The notes under the pieces were generated by a model, which worked only from the letters and a program-made list of their open reading frames with translations, ran no database searches and was not told where the DNA came from. From contig NZ_JAJTWT010000008.1 of the NCBI RefSeq assembly GCF_021353235.1, forward strand, positions 62,001 to 126,000: 64,000 nucleotides of DNA, given 5' to 3'. The number at the start of each line of letters is the position of its first letter. Position 1 is the first letter of the stretch. The stretch is from Pelomonas caseinilytica (GTDB lineage: Bacteria; Pseudomonadota; Gammaproteobacteria; Burkholderiales; Burkholderiaceae_C). The translations under genes and the position numbers were made by a program. Of this stretch, positions 31,237 through 39,756 are shown in pieces.

Positions 31237-31815
31237 ATGAAGCTCGCCACCCTCGCCCTGGCCTTGGGCCTCGCCTCGCCGGCCTTCGCCGCCGGCCCGC
31301 TGTCCATCGATTTCGAAAAGAACTGGTCCTACGGCGAGGAAGTCGCCAACGCCTATGCCGACCAGGGCGTGACCTTCACCAACGTGCTGGGCGTGTCCAA
31401 CGACGCCAACTTCACGTATTTCGGCAATGCGCCCTCGCCCCTGGGCGTGGCCTTCGCGCAGCTGGACGGCACGGTCAACACCAGCGCTTTCATGAACGTG
31501 GCCGGCGGCGTGACGGGCGGCCTGAGCTTTTTCTACTCGACGCCGAGCGACGCCCCCGTCGCCGTCAAGGCCTACTCCGGCCTGAACGGCACCGGCACGC
31601 TGCTGGGCACCATCGACCTGACGGCCAACTCGGCCGACTACTCGGCCTGGAACAAGGCGGTGCTGAGCTTCAGCGGCACGGCCATGTCCTTCGACCTGAC
31701 CGGCACGGCCAACGTCGTCGCCCTGGACAACATCGCCGCGGTGCCCGAGCCGAGCAGCGTCGCGCTGCTGCTGGCCGGGGGCGCGCTGCTGATCGCTCGC
31801 CGCCGTCGCAGCTGA
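31237..31815 (+). CDS. PEP-CTERM sorting-domain protein
   Basis: 192 residues: signal peptide (LALALGLASPAFA), a beta-rich domain of about 150 residues with no Cys, and the C-terminal signal VPEPSSVALLLAGG followed by a basic RRRR tail. Exosortase systems cut such proteins and release or anchor them at the cell surface in exopolysaccharide-producing betaproteobacteria. No exosortase gene is in this window. Single gene with a strong intrinsic terminator 17 bases after the stop. The specific function is unknown. Confidence 0.9.
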   Translation: MKLATLALALGLASPAFAAGPLSIDFEKNWSYGEEVANAYADQGVTFTNVLGVSNDANFTYFGNAPSPLGVAFAQLDGTVNTSAFMNVAGGVTGGLSFFYSTPSDAPVAVKAYSGLNGTGTLLGTIDLTANSADYSAWNKAVLSFSGTAMSFDLTGTANVVALDNIAAVPEPSSVALLLAGGALLIARRRRS

Positions 31816-31832
31816 TCGGCGTTTCGCCAACG

Positions 31833-31861
31833 AAAAGCCGGCTGCATGCAGCCGGCTTTTT
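31833..31861. terminator. Bidirectional intrinsic terminator after the PEP-CTERM gene
   Basis: A perfect 28-base palindrome, AAAAGCCGGCTGCA/TGCAGCCGGCTTTT, with A- and T-runs on its flanks. It can end transcripts from both the PEP-CTERM gene (+) and argF (-). Confidence 0.9.
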
Positions 31862-31878
31862 CATGGGTGAAGCGCTTC

Positions 31879-31932
31879 AGCCGATCCGGCCGAGCAAAAG
31901 GTACTCCATGAGTGCCTTTTGCACGTGCATCC
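31879..31932. repeat. 54-bp direct repeat, copy A (detached argF 3' tail)
   Basis: Identical over 54 bases to 32036-32089, the end of argF. Read on the minus strand it keeps the argF tail (QKALMEYLLLGRIG) and ends in its own TGA, but has no upstream gene body. The copies are offset by 157 bases. Confidence 0.95.
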
Positions 31933-31941
31933 TGTTTTGGT

Positions 31942-31991
31942 GGGCACCCGCCGCTGCGCGGCTTCACTTTGCGTTCGCAAAGTGAGTGCCC
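31942..31991. repeat. Hairpin element between the argF-tail repeats
   Basis: Inner perfect hairpin CACTTTGCG-TT-CGCAAAGTG (31965-31984), nested within outer arms GGGCAC (31942-31947) and GTGCCC (31986-31991). GCCGCTGCGCGGC forms a side stem. It resembles a REP-like intergenic element and lies in the 103 bases separating the two argF-tail copies. Confidence 0.65.
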
Positions 31992-32033
31992 CCCGAATCG
32001 CATGCCGGCCCTGGCGGACCACCGTATCGGCCT

Positions 32034-32975
32034 CTAGCCGATCCGGCCGAGCAAAAGGTACTCCATGAGTGCCTTTTGCACGTGCATCCGATTCTCCGCC
32101 TCGTCCCAGACCACCGACTGCGGTCCGTCGATGACGTCGGCCGACACCTCTTCGCCGCGATGCGCCGGCAGGCAGTGCATGAAGAGGGCGTCGGGCTTGG
32201 CGCGGGCCATCATGTCGCGGTCCACGCACCATTCGGCGAAGGCGGCCTTGCGGGCCTCGTTCTCGGCCTCGTAGCCCATGCTGGTCCAGACGTCGGTGGT
32301 GACGAGGTCGGCACCGACGCAGGCCTCGCGCGGGTCCTGGAAGACGCGGTAGCAGCCGGCGTCCTTCACGCCCGCCACGGCGGGGTCGATCTCATAACCG
32401 CTCGGCGTGCTGACATGCACCTTGAAGCCGAGGATCTCGGCCGCCTGCAGCCAGGTGTTGGCCATGTTGTTGCCATCGCCGACCCAGGCCACGACGCGGC
32501 CCTTCAGGCAGTCCATGTCGATGGCGCCGCGGCGGTCCATGCCGCGGGCCTCGATGAAGGTGAAGAGGTCGGCCAGGATCTGGCAGGGGTGGTATTCGTT
32601 GGTCAGGCCGTTGATGACCGGCACGCGCGAGTGCGCCGCGAAGCGCTCGATCTTGCTCTGCTCGAAGGTGCGGATCATGACGATGTCGACCATGCGGCTG
32701 ATGACGCGCGCGGAGTCTTCCACCGGTTCTGCGCGGCCGAGCTGGCTGTCGCCCGTCGTCAGGTGCACGACCGAGCCGCCCATCTGGTACATGCCTGCCT
32801 CGAAGCTCACGCGGGTGCGAGTCGAGGCCTTCTCGAAGATCATGGCCAGCGTGCGGTCCTGCAGCGGCTGGTATTTCTCGTAGTTCTTGAAGCGGCGCTT
32901 GATGATGGCGGCGCGGTCGAAGAGGTGGGCGTATTCCTCGGCCCGCAGGTCCTTGAACTGGAGGTAGTGGCGCAT
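32034..32975 (-). CDS. argF: Ornithine carbamoyltransferase
   Basis: Makes citrulline from ornithine and carbamoyl phosphate in arginine synthesis. 313 residues: carbamoyl-phosphate site EKASTRTRVSFE, then MIRTFEQ, HPCQILADL, and ornithine site HCLPAHRGEE. The start at 32975 has GGGGGA upstream; an ATG at 32996 that overlaps the argD stop is an alternative adding seven residues. Downstream of argD, so argD-argF is one transcript. The final 54 bases are duplicated beyond the stop (31879-31932), a scar discussed in the findings. Confidence 0.96.
   Translation of the reverse strand: MRHYLQFKDLRAEEYAHLFDRAAIIKRRFKNYEKYQPLQDRTLAMIFEKASTRTRVSFEAGMYQMGGSVVHLTTGDSQLGRAEPVEDSARVISRMVDIVMIRTFEQSKIERFAAHSRVPVINGLTNEYHPCQILADLFTFIEARGMDRRGAIDMDCLKGRVVAWVGDGNNMANTWLQAAEILGFKVHVSTPSGYEIDPAVAGVKDAGCYRVFQDPREACVGADLVTTDVWTSMGYEAENEARKAAFAEWCVDRDMMARAKPDALFMHCLPAHRGEEVSADVIDGPQSVVWDEAENRMHVQKALMEYLLLGRIG
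32036..32089. repeat. 54-bp direct repeat, copy B (within argF)
   Basis: The last 18 codons of the intact argF. It matches 31879-31932 exactly and diverges immediately on both sides (TAG stop here, TGA in copy A). Confidence 0.95.
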
Positions 32976-32992
32976 CAGTCCGTCCCCCGGCT

Positions 32993-34198
32993 TCATGGCT
33001 TGGGCTGCGCGAGCAGCGACTTGATGAGGGGAACCAGGCGGGCCGCGATCTCGCGGGCCTCGTCGTGGGTGAGGATGAGGGCGGGCAGCAGGCGCACCAC
33101 GCGGTCGGCGGTGATGCTGATCAGCAGGCCCGCGTCCAGGGCCTGGCCGAGCAGCACGCCGGCCGGGCGGTCGAGTTCGATGCCCAGCATCAGGCCCTGG
33201 CCGCGGATCTCCACCACGCCGGTCTCGCCGGCGAGGCCCTCGGCGAGGGCGGCCTTGAGCGTCGCCCCGACCGCTTCCGCGTTGGCCAGCAGGCCGTCCT
33301 CTTCCATGATCTTCAGCGTCTCGACACCGGCACGCATGGCCAGCGGGTTGCCGCCGAAGGTGGTGCCGTGGTTGCCGGCCTTGAGCACGCCGGCCGCCCG
33401 CGGCCCGCAGATGACGGCGCCGATCGGCACGCCCGAGCCCAGGCCCTTGGCCAGGGGCATGACGTCGGGTTTGATGCCGGCCCACTGGTGGGCGAACCAC
33501 TTGCCGGTGCGGCCGATGCCGCACTGCACCTCGTCCAGCATCAGCAGCAGGTCACGCTCGTCGCAGATGCGGCGCAGGGCCTGCAGGAAATCGATGCGGG
33601 CCGGGTTGATGCCTCCTTCGCCCTGGATGGTCTCCAGGAAGATGGCCGTGATGTTGGGATGAGCGTCCAGCGCGGCCTCGACCGCGGCGATGTCGTTGAG
33701 CTTGACGCGCACGAAGCCCTGCACCAGCGGGCCGAAGCCGGCCTGGATCTTGGGGTTGGCCGTGGCCGACAGCGTGGCGAGGGAGCGGCCGTGGAAGGCG
33801 CCCTCGAACACCAGCACCTCCGGCGAGGTATTGCCGCGGTCGTGGCCGAACTTGCGGGCGATCTTGAGCGCCGCCTCGTTGGCTTCGAGTCCGCTATTGC
33901 AGAAGAAGACGTTGGCGAGGCCCGAAAGCTCGCAGAGCTTGTCGGCAAGCTGCTCCTGCAGCGGCACGCGGTAGTAGTTGCTGGAGTGGATGATCTTGCC
34001 GATCTGATCCTGCAGGGCGGGCACCAGGCGCGGGTGGTTGTGCCCGAGGGTGTTGACCGCGATGCCGCCCAGCCCGTCGAGCAGTCGTCGGCCCTGCGTG
34101 TCCCAGACCCAGCAGCCCTGGCCGTGCGACAGCGCAACGGGCAGGCGGCCGTAGGTCGGCATCAGGTGGGCGTCGGACGGGAGGGGATCAGCGTTCAA
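32993..34198 (-). CDS. argD: Acetylornithine/succinyldiaminopimelate aminotransferase family
   Basis: PLP-dependent transamination of N-acetylornithine in arginine synthesis. 401 residues: HLMPTYGRLPVALSHGQG, GIAVNTLGHNHP, NSGLEANEAALKIAR, LDEVQCGIGRTG, PLP-lysine region LAKGLGSGVPIGA and TTFGGNPLA. The start is TTG at 34198: GGAG lies six bases upstream, and the next ATG would remove conserved residues before MPTYGR. It sits directly before argF. Related aminotransferases such as AstC look alike, but the neighbour supports ArgD. Confidence 0.94.
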   Translation of the reverse strand: MNADPLPSDAHLMPTYGRLPVALSHGQGCWVWDTQGRRLLDGLGGIAVNTLGHNHPRLVPALQDQIGKIIHSSNYYRVPLQEQLADKLCELSGLANVFFCNSGLEANEAALKIARKFGHDRGNTSPEVLVFEGAFHGRSLATLSATANPKIQAGFGPLVQGFVRVKLNDIAAVEAALDAHPNITAIFLETIQGEGGINPARIDFLQALRRICDERDLLLMLDEVQCGIGRTGKWFAHQWAGIKPDVMPLAKGLGSGVPIGAVICGPRAAGVLKAGNHGTTFGGNPLAMRAGVETLKIMEEDGLLANAEAVGATLKAALAEGLAGETGVVEIRGQGLMLGIELDRPAGVLLGQALDAGLLISITADRVVRLLPALILTHDEAREIAARLVPLIKSLLAQPKP

Positions 34199-34347
34199 TC
34201 GAGTCTCCGATGGAATGGGAAAAGCGTGGATTTTTGATTCTAGGGTGCGCGGCCGTCGATTTGCTGCGCCGCAGCAGACGAGGCCGTACCGAGGCACAAT
34301 AGCGGCTTTTGTCAGCGGCATCCCGCTGCCTCCCCGAAGCCCTGTCC

Positions 34348-34689
34348 ATGACCGTTGCTCCCCCGCCGCGCGAAGTCTTCATCCAAGGTGTCACTCTGGA
34401 TGGACGCACCTTCCGCCCGAGCGACTGGGCGGAGCGGCTGGCCGGGGCCATGTCGTGCTTTCGGCCCGGCGGCGTCCGTTCCGGTATCGGCGCCCACATC
34501 GGCTATTCGCCCTTGTGCGTGCCGACCGTCATCAATGGCGTGAAGTGCGTGATCGTCAACGAGGAACTCAAGCGCCTGGAGCCCATGGCCTGGGACTTCG
34601 TCATGAACTTCGCGCGTGACAACAACCTCCAGGTGGCCGACGCCTGCCTGCTTCCCGACGCCAAGCCCGACCCTCACCCGAGGGGCTGA
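34348..34689 (+). CDS. DUF3579 domain protein
   Basis: 113 residues; EVFIQGVTLDGRTFRPSDWAERLAG and YSPLCVPTVINGVKCVIV match DUF3579, a small betaproteobacterial family of unknown function. The start at 34348 (MTVAPPPRE) is preferred over an in-frame ATG 39 bases upstream, because conservation is expected to begin near REVFIQG. It is divergent from argD, a neighbourhood seen in many Burkholderiales. Confidence 0.85.
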   Translation: MTVAPPPREVFIQGVTLDGRTFRPSDWAERLAGAMSCFRPGGVRSGIGAHIGYSPLCVPTVINGVKCVIVNEELKRLEPMAWDFVMNFARDNNLQVADACLLPDAKPDPHPRG

Positions 34690-34765
34690 CCTGCGTTGTC
34701 TTAGCGACATTCCCAGGCCGAGGCGGGCCGGGGCGCCGTTATCCTCGCCGGCAACGTTTGGAAAC

Positions 34766-35641
34766 ATGCCGATGAACTTCAGCGCCGCCGCCCCCGCCGT
34801 CGCCGACCCGTTGCGGGCTGCGCCGGCCACGGGTGCGGTGGACCGCGTGCCGGTGTGGGTGCTGCTGCGAGGCTTGTCCCGCGAGAGCGGGCACTGGGGC
34901 ATCTTCCCGGAGCATCTGCTGCGCGAACTGCGGCTGCTGCAGCCGGCTTCGCAATTGCTGCTGCTGGACTTGCCAGGCACGGGCACGCTGCGCCGCCAGG
35001 CCAGCCCCACCCAGGTCTCGGCCATCGTCGACGCCTGCCGGGCCGAACTGCAGCGCCGCGGCGTGGCAGGGCCGGTGTCGATGGTCGGCATGTCGCTAGG
35101 TGGCGCCGTGCTGACGGACTGGGCCAACCGCTACCCGGACGAGGTCGAGGCCGGCGTGTTGATCAACCCCAGCCTGCGACCCTTCAGCGAACTCTTCCGC
35201 CGGCCCAGGCCCTTGAACTACCTCGGGCTCGCCCTGCTGTCGCTGAGCCGCTTCAGCGCCCGCCTGCGCGAGGAGCGCGTGCTCAGCCTGACGACGCGGC
35301 TGACGCCCACCCAGGCCGTCATCGATCGCTGGGTGGAGTTGCAGCGCCAGCATCCGCTCGGCGTGCGCAACACCGCCCGCCAATTGCTGGCCAGCGTGCG
35401 CTATCGCGCCAGCCGCACCCGTCCGGCGGCGCCCATGCTGCTGCTGTGCAGCAAGGCCGACAGCCTCGTCGACTGGCGCTGCTCACAGGCCATCAGCCGA
35501 GCCTGGGGCGCGCCGCTGCGCCTGCACACCAAGGCGGGCCATGACCTGCCGCTGGACGATCCCCAGTGGGTGGCGAGGGCGGTGGCGGAATGGCTGCGCG
35601 ACCGCAGCATCCAGGGGGTCGGGCCGGGGGAGTGGCACTAG
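34766..35641 (+). CDS. Alpha/beta hydrolase
   Basis: 291 residues. LLLLDLPGTGTL, nucleophile elbow VGMSLGGAV (Ser), Asp in LLLCSKADSLVDW and His in TKAGHDLPLDD make a full catalytic triad of the alpha/beta-hydrolase fold. LLRGLSRESGHW near the N-terminus marks the oxyanion region. No signal peptide, so probably cytoplasmic. Substrate unknown; esterase or lipase-like activity is the default guess. An ATG six bases downstream is an alternative start. Single gene ending in an intergenic repeat. Confidence 0.82.
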   Translation: MPMNFSAAAPAVADPLRAAPATGAVDRVPVWVLLRGLSRESGHWGIFPEHLLRELRLLQPASQLLLLDLPGTGTLRRQASPTQVSAIVDACRAELQRRGVAGPVSMVGMSLGGAVLTDWANRYPDEVEAGVLINPSLRPFSELFRRPRPLNYLGLALLSLSRFSARLREERVLSLTTRLTPTQAVIDRWVELQRQHPLGVRNTARQLLASVRYRASRTRPAAPMLLLCSKADSLVDWRCSQAISRAWGAPLRLHTKAGHDLPLDDPQWVARAVAEWLRDRSIQGVGPGEWH

Positions 35642-35644
35642 ACG

Positions 35645-35766
35645 GCCCACCCCGTACCGGCTTCGCCGGCCCCCTCGAGGGGGCGCCCCCGCCTGCCCGG
35701 CAAAGCCGGATCAGCGGGATCCGCTGGAGGAATGGCGGCGCTGCGCCGCCATGCGGCTTGAAAGCC
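35645..35766. repeat. Intergenic hairpin element with CCCCCTCGAGGGGG core (copy b)
   Basis: It holds GCCCCCTCGAGGGGGC, CCGGCTTCGCCGG, GCGGCGCTGCGCCGC and GCGGCTTGAAAGCCGC hairpins. The segment with AAGCCGGATC and CGCTGGAGG closely matches the element at 46042-46145. Confidence 0.7.
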
Positions 35767-35773
35767 GCAAATG

Positions 35774-35801
35774 CAAAAGGCCCGCTTGCGCGGGCCTTTG
35801 C
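35774..35801 (-). terminator. rpsT intrinsic terminator
   Basis: On the minus strand, arms AAAGGCCCGC and GCGGGCCTTT (10 bp) with a 4-base loop, followed by TTGC after the last T. It lies 25 bases after the rpsT stop. Confidence 0.85.
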
Positions 35802-35824
35802 TTGCACCAGAGCTGGATCGCGAA

Positions 35825-36121
35825 TCAGGCGGCGAGCGCCTTGATCTTGGCGGACAGGCGGCTCTTGTGGCGAGCGGCCTTGTTCTTGTGGAAGATGCCC
35901 TTGTCGGCGACGGAGTCGATGACGGCCTGGGCGGTCTTGAACAGGTCGGCGGCCTTGGCCTTGTCGCCAGCCGTCACGGCCTTTTGCACGTTCTTGATGA
36001 CCGTGCGGAATTTGGAGCGAAGCGCCGTGTTGGCGGAGTTGAGCTTGACGTCCTGGCGGGCGCGCTTGCGACCCGATGCCAGGCGAACCGTCTTCTTCTT
36101 GGCTTTGGAGCTGGTTGCCAT
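35825..36121 (-). CDS. rpsT: 30S ribosomal protein S20
   Basis: 98 residues, basic and helical: [20 protein letters not shown], then [13 protein letters not shown] and [16 protein letters not shown], as expected for S20, which binds 16S rRNA. A typical intrinsic terminator follows. The upstream promoter (36155-36184) is strong and the gene is monocistronic and divergent from murJ, the usual arrangement. The start at 36121 is set by MATS; a longer frame upstream crosses the promoter. Confidence 0.98.
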   Translation of the reverse strand: MATSSKAKKKTVRLASGRKRARQDVKLNSANTALRSKFRTVIKNVQKAVTAGDKAKAADLFKTAQAVIDSVADKGIFHKNKAARHKSRLSAKIKALAA

Positions 36122-36154
36122 TTTCTTAAATTGCCAGATGGTGCAAAGACAGCG

Positions 36155-36184
36155 AGTATAGCATGGCCCAGGGGTTTCGGCCAA
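36155..36184 (-). promoter_or_regulatory. Sigma-70 promoter of rpsT
   Basis: On the minus strand, TTGGCC (36184-36179), 18-base spacer, TATACT (36160-36155), 34 bases before the rpsT ATG. Strong match for a ribosomal protein gene. Confidence 0.8.
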
Positions 36185-36240
36185 GTACTCGGGCCGGGTT
36201 TGGCGAGAGGCGGCATGGGCGGCACAGATAATCCGCCGCC

Positions 36241-37803
36241 ATGAATCTGCTGCGAGCCGCGTCCACCATTTCCCTGCTGACTCTGGCTTCGCGCATCACC
36301 GGCCTCATCCGGGAGCAGATGGTGGCCGGCCTTTTCGGCGCCAATGCGATGACGGACGCCTTCCTGGTGGCCTTCCGCATTCCCAACCTGCTGCGCCGCC
36401 TCTTCGCCGAAGGCGCATTTTCGCAGGCCTTCGTGCCGTTGCTGGCGGGCACGCGTGCCACTGAGGGCGACGAAGCCACGCACCGTCTCGTCGACGCCGT
36501 CGCCACCGTCCTGCTCTGGGCGCTGGCCGCGACTTCGGTGATCGGCATCGTCGGCGCGCCGGCGCTGGTGTGGCTGCTGGGCTCGGGCCTTTCGCCCAAG
36601 GCCTTCGACGCCTCCGTCGCCATGACGCGCTTCATGTTTCCCTACATCGGCTTCATGTCGCTGGTGGCGCTGTCGGCGGGCATCCTCAACACGTGGCGGC
36701 GTTTCGTCGTGCCCGCCGCCTCGCCCGTGCTGCTCAACCTCAGCATGATCGGCATGGGCTGGGCGCTGGCCGGTCCGCTGGAGCGGGCAGGGCACCCGCC
36801 GATCTATGCCATGGCGGCCGGCGTCATGCTCGGCGGCGTGCTGCAGCTGGCGGTGCAGTGGCCGGCCCTGGCGCGCATCGGCATGCGCCCGCGCATGCGC
36901 TGGACGTGGCGCGGCCTGCGGGAGTCGCGCGCCCACCCGGGCGTGGGCCGCATGTTGCTGGCCATGGGCCCGGCCCTGCTGGGCGTGGGCGTGTCGCAGC
37001 TGTCGCTGATGATCAACACCCAGATCTCCAGCCACCTGGCCGAGGGCGCGACCTCCTGGCTCAACTATGCCGACCGCCTGATGGAGTTCCCCATCGGCCT
37101 GCTCGGCGTGGCCCTGAGCGCGGTGCTGACGCCGCAGCTGTCGGCCGCCCAGGCTTCCGGCGAGTCGGAGCGTTACAGCCGCCTGCTCGACTGGGGCTTG
37201 CGCATGGTGCTGCTGCTGGCCTTGCCCTGCGCCGTGGCGCTGCTGGTGTTCGCCGAGCCGTTGACGGCGGTGCTCTACCACCGCGGCAAGTTCCTGGCGT
37301 CGGACGTGGCCCACACCGCCCAGTCGGTGATGGGTTGGGGCGTGGGGCTGATGGGCCTCATCGCCGTCAAGGTGCTGGCCCCCGGCTTCTACGCCCGCCA
37401 GGACACCGGCACGCCGGCCCGCATCGCCGTGGCCGTGCTGGTGCTGACCCAGGGCTTCAACCTCGTCTTCGTGCCCTGGATCGGCGTGGCGGGCCTGGCC
37501 CTGTCCATCGGCCTGGGGGCCCTCGTGAATGCCAGCTGGCTGCTGTGGGGCCTGAAGAAGCTGGGCAGCTACCGGCCCGAGCCGGGCTGGGCCGGCTTCG
37601 CCCTGCGCGTGGCGCTGGGCTGCCTGGCGATGGGCCTCCTGCAGTGGCAGTTGGCCGAGCGGCTGGACTGGATCGGCCTCGGCCGCCATGAAATCCAGCG
37701 CGCTTTCGTCATGGCGGCCAGCCTCGCGGCGAGTGCGGCGGTCTATTTCGCCGTGCTGCTGGCGGCCGGCCTGAGGCCCCGCGCGCTGGGCCGCCCCGGC
37801 TGA
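36241..37803 (+). CDS. murJ: Lipid II flippase
   Basis: Moves lipid-linked peptidoglycan precursor across the inner membrane. 520 residues with about 14 hydrophobic segments. The N-terminus [23 protein letters not shown] and [20 protein letters not shown] are MurJ signatures carrying the essential arginines; [20 protein letters not shown] lies late in the chain. The stop overlaps the downstream ATG (TGATG), so it is co-translated with the SirB1-like gene. The divergent rpsT next door is conserved in betaproteobacteria. Confidence 0.97.
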   Translation: MNLLRAASTISLLTLASRITGLIREQMVAGLFGANAMTDAFLVAFRIPNLLRRLFAEGAFSQAFVPLLAGTRATEGDEATHRLVDAVATVLLWALAATSVIGIVGAPALVWLLGSGLSPKAFDASVAMTRFMFPYIGFMSLVALSAGILNTWRRFVVPAASPVLLNLSMIGMGWALAGPLERAGHPPIYAMAAGVMLGGVLQLAVQWPALARIGMRPRMRWTWRGLRESRAHPGVGRMLLAMGPALLGVGVSQLSLMINTQISSHLAEGATSWLNYADRLMEFPIGLLGVALSAVLTPQLSAAQASGESERYSRLLDWGLRMVLLLALPCAVALLVFAEPLTAVLYHRGKFLASDVAHTAQSVMGWGVGLMGLIAVKVLAPGFYARQDTGTPARIAVAVLVLTQGFNLVFVPWIGVAGLALSIGLGALVNASWLLWGLKKLGSYRPEPGWAGFALRVALGCLAMGLLQWQLAERLDWIGLGRHEIQRAFVMAASLAASAAVYFAVLLAAGLRPRALGRPG

Positions 37804-38663
37804 TGATGCAGTTCGTGGCGCCGACCCCGCTGGACTACTTCGCCACGCTGGTGGCGGAGGATGCCGGCCTGAACCTGCTCGAGGCGGCCATCAGCCTGGC
37901 CCAGGACGACGAGCCGCGCCTGGATGTGCAGGCCGTGCTGGCCGCGGTCGACGGCCTGGCGCGGCGGTTGCGCGAGCGCGTGCCGCGCGACGCTTCCGCG
38001 GCTCACCGGCTGCGCCTGCTGACGCGGTTCTTCCACGGCGAGCTGGGCTTCGCCGGCAACCTGAACAACTACTACGCGGTCGACAACAGCTTCATCCACC
38101 GCGTGCTGGAGACCCGCCGCGGCCTGCCCATCGCCCTGGCCGTGCTGCTGCTCGAACTCGGCGAGCAGATCGGCCTGCGCGTCGCGGGCGTGGCCTTTCC
38201 CGGCCACTTCCTCGTGAAGTGCAAGGTCGGCCTCGGCGAGGCGGTGATCGATCCCTTCACCGGCGAGTCGCTTTCGGCGGCCCGGCTGGACGAAAGGCTG
38301 GCCTTGTACCGCCAGGGCAGCGGCCTGCCGGACGACCTGGAACTGCCGCTGGAGTTCTTCCTGCGCGCGGCCAGCAAGCGCGAGATCCTGGCCCGCATGC
38401 TCCGCAACCTGAAGGAAGTGCACCGCGCCGCCGAGGACTGGCCGCGCCTGCTCGCCGTGCAACAGCGCCTCGTCGTGCTGCAGCCAGACGACCCGGCCGA
38501 GAGGCGCGACCGCGGGCTGGCGCTGGATGCCCTGGGCGCGGGCGCGGCGGCGGCGTCCGACCTGGCGGCCTATCTGGCCGTGCGCGGCGACGCCCCGGAT
38601 GCCGCGGCCCTGCGCGCGCGGCTTGCCGTGCTGCTCGAACAAGGGCCTCCGCCGCTTCAGTGA
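37803..38663 (+). CDS. SirB1-family protein (transglutaminase-like fold plus TPR)
   Basis: 286 residues: LNNYYAVDNSFIHRVLETRR, GLPIALAVLLLELGEQIGL and VAFPGHFLVK match the SirB1/YchA family, followed by helical repeats (LARMLRNLKEVHRAAEDWPRLL). The family is often annotated as a regulator, without a clear mechanism. A transglutaminase-like core is present but the Cys is absent from the expected helix, so catalysis is doubtful. It overlaps the murJ stop by one base; a second ATG at 37806 is equally plausible. Confidence 0.85.
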   Translation: MMQFVAPTPLDYFATLVAEDAGLNLLEAAISLAQDDEPRLDVQAVLAAVDGLARRLRERVPRDASAAHRLRLLTRFFHGELGFAGNLNNYYAVDNSFIHRVLETRRGLPIALAVLLLELGEQIGLRVAGVAFPGHFLVKCKVGLGEAVIDPFTGESLSAARLDERLALYRQGSGLPDDLELPLEFFLRAASKREILARMLRNLKEVHRAAEDWPRLLAVQQRLVVLQPDDPAERRDRGLALDALGAGAAAASDLAAYLAVRGDAPDAAALRARLAVLLEQGPPPLQ

Positions 38664-38688
38664 CAATCCGCGCCCTTCGCCGACCGCC

Positions 38689-39750
38689 ATGATCATGCTC
38701 AGCAAATCCCAACGCATCGCCCTGGCCTGGGCCGGCGTGGCCGCGCTGGCGGCCCTGCTGTTGTGGCTGCTGTCGCCGGTGCTCGCTCCTTTTGTCGCCG
38801 CCCTGGTGCTGGCCTATGCCCTGGCGCCCGCAGTGCAGGCCCTGGCCGCGCGGAGGGTGCCGCGCATCGTCGCCGTGCTGCTCGTCGAGGTGCTGTTCAT
38901 CGTGGCGCTGCTGGCCTTGGTGCTGCTCGTGCTGCCCATCCTCAATCGGGAGATCCCGGCCTTGCGCGAGCAGCTGCCGGCCCTGGCCAAGGTCGCCAAC
39001 GACAAGTTGGCCCCCTGGCTGGCCCAGTGGGGCATCCCGCTGCAGCTCGACCCGGCCAACATCCGCACCTTCGTGCTGAAGTACCTGGACGCCAATCTCG
39101 AGGAATGGCTGGCCACCGCCCTCAGCTCGGCGCGCATCGGCGGCAGCTTCCTGCTCGCCCTCATCGGCAACGCCGTGCTGCTGCCGGTCGTGCTCTTCTA
39201 CCTGCTCAACGATTGGCCGGTGCTGATGGCTCGCCTGGCGTCGCTGGTGCCGCCGTCGGTGCGCGGTTCGGTCAACGGCTTCCTGGCCGAATGCGACGCG
39301 ACGCTGGGCCAGTATCTGCGTGGGCAGTTGCTGGTGATGGGGGCGCTGGCCCTGTTCTACAGCGTGGGCCTGAGCCTGGCCGGCTTCGACCTGGCCCTGC
39401 CCATCGGCGTATTCACGGGCCTGGCGGTCTTCATCCCCTACATCGGCTTCGGCCTCGGCCTGCTGCTGGCGTTGCTGGCGGGGCTGCTGCAGTTCGCCAG
39501 CCTCTACGGCATCGTGGCGGTGGCAGTCGTCTTCGGCATCGGCCAGCTGCTGGAGGGCTTCGTGCTGACGCCGCGATTCGTCGGCGAGCGCATCGGCATG
39601 AGCCCGCTGATGGTCATCTTCGCGCTGCTGGCCTTCGGCCATCTGTTCGGCTTCGTCGGCGTGCTGATCGCGCTGCCCCTGTCGGCGCTGGCCGCGGTGG
39701 CCTTGCGGCGCCTGCACGGGGCGTATCTCGGCAGTGCCCTGTTCCGCTGA
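38689..39750 (+). CDS. AI-2E family transporter-like permease
   Basis: 353 residues with seven to eight membrane helices, starting MIMLSKSQRIALAWAG. PILNREIPALREQLPAL, LLPVVLFYLLNDW, FIPYIGFGLG and LEGFVLTPRFVGERIGMSPL are hallmarks of the TqsA/PerM superfamily. Members move varied solutes, so AI-2 export should not be assumed. It starts 26 bases after the SirB1-like stop and is followed 3-6 bases later by hda, an order conserved in Burkholderiales. Confidence 0.88.
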   Translation: MIMLSKSQRIALAWAGVAALAALLLWLLSPVLAPFVAALVLAYALAPAVQALAARRVPRIVAVLLVEVLFIVALLALVLLVLPILNREIPALREQLPALAKVANDKLAPWLAQWGIPLQLDPANIRTFVLKYLDANLEEWLATALSSARIGGSFLLALIGNAVLLPVVLFYLLNDWPVLMARLASLVPPSVRGSVNGFLAECDATLGQYLRGQLLVMGALALFYSVGLSLAGFDLALPIGVFTGLAVFIPYIGFGLGLLLALLAGLLQFASLYGIVAVAVVFGIGQLLEGFVLTPRFVGERIGMSPLMVIFALLAFGHLFGFVGVLIALPLSALAAVALRRLHGAYLGSALFR

Positions 39751-39756
39751 ACCGTG

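Noticed and set aside
31861..32003. A truncated argF pseudogene
   Set aside because: Only the last 54 bases are duplicated with no further argF sequence, so it is a repeat scar and not a separate broken gene.
31879..32089. CRISPR-like direct repeats
   Set aside because: Only two copies, coding in origin, spacer of 103 bases, no cas genes.
33000..33524. An N-terminally extended argF of 496 residues
   Set aside because: The extra part is antisense-like Arg/Pro-rich sequence overlapping argD; ArgF has about 310 residues.
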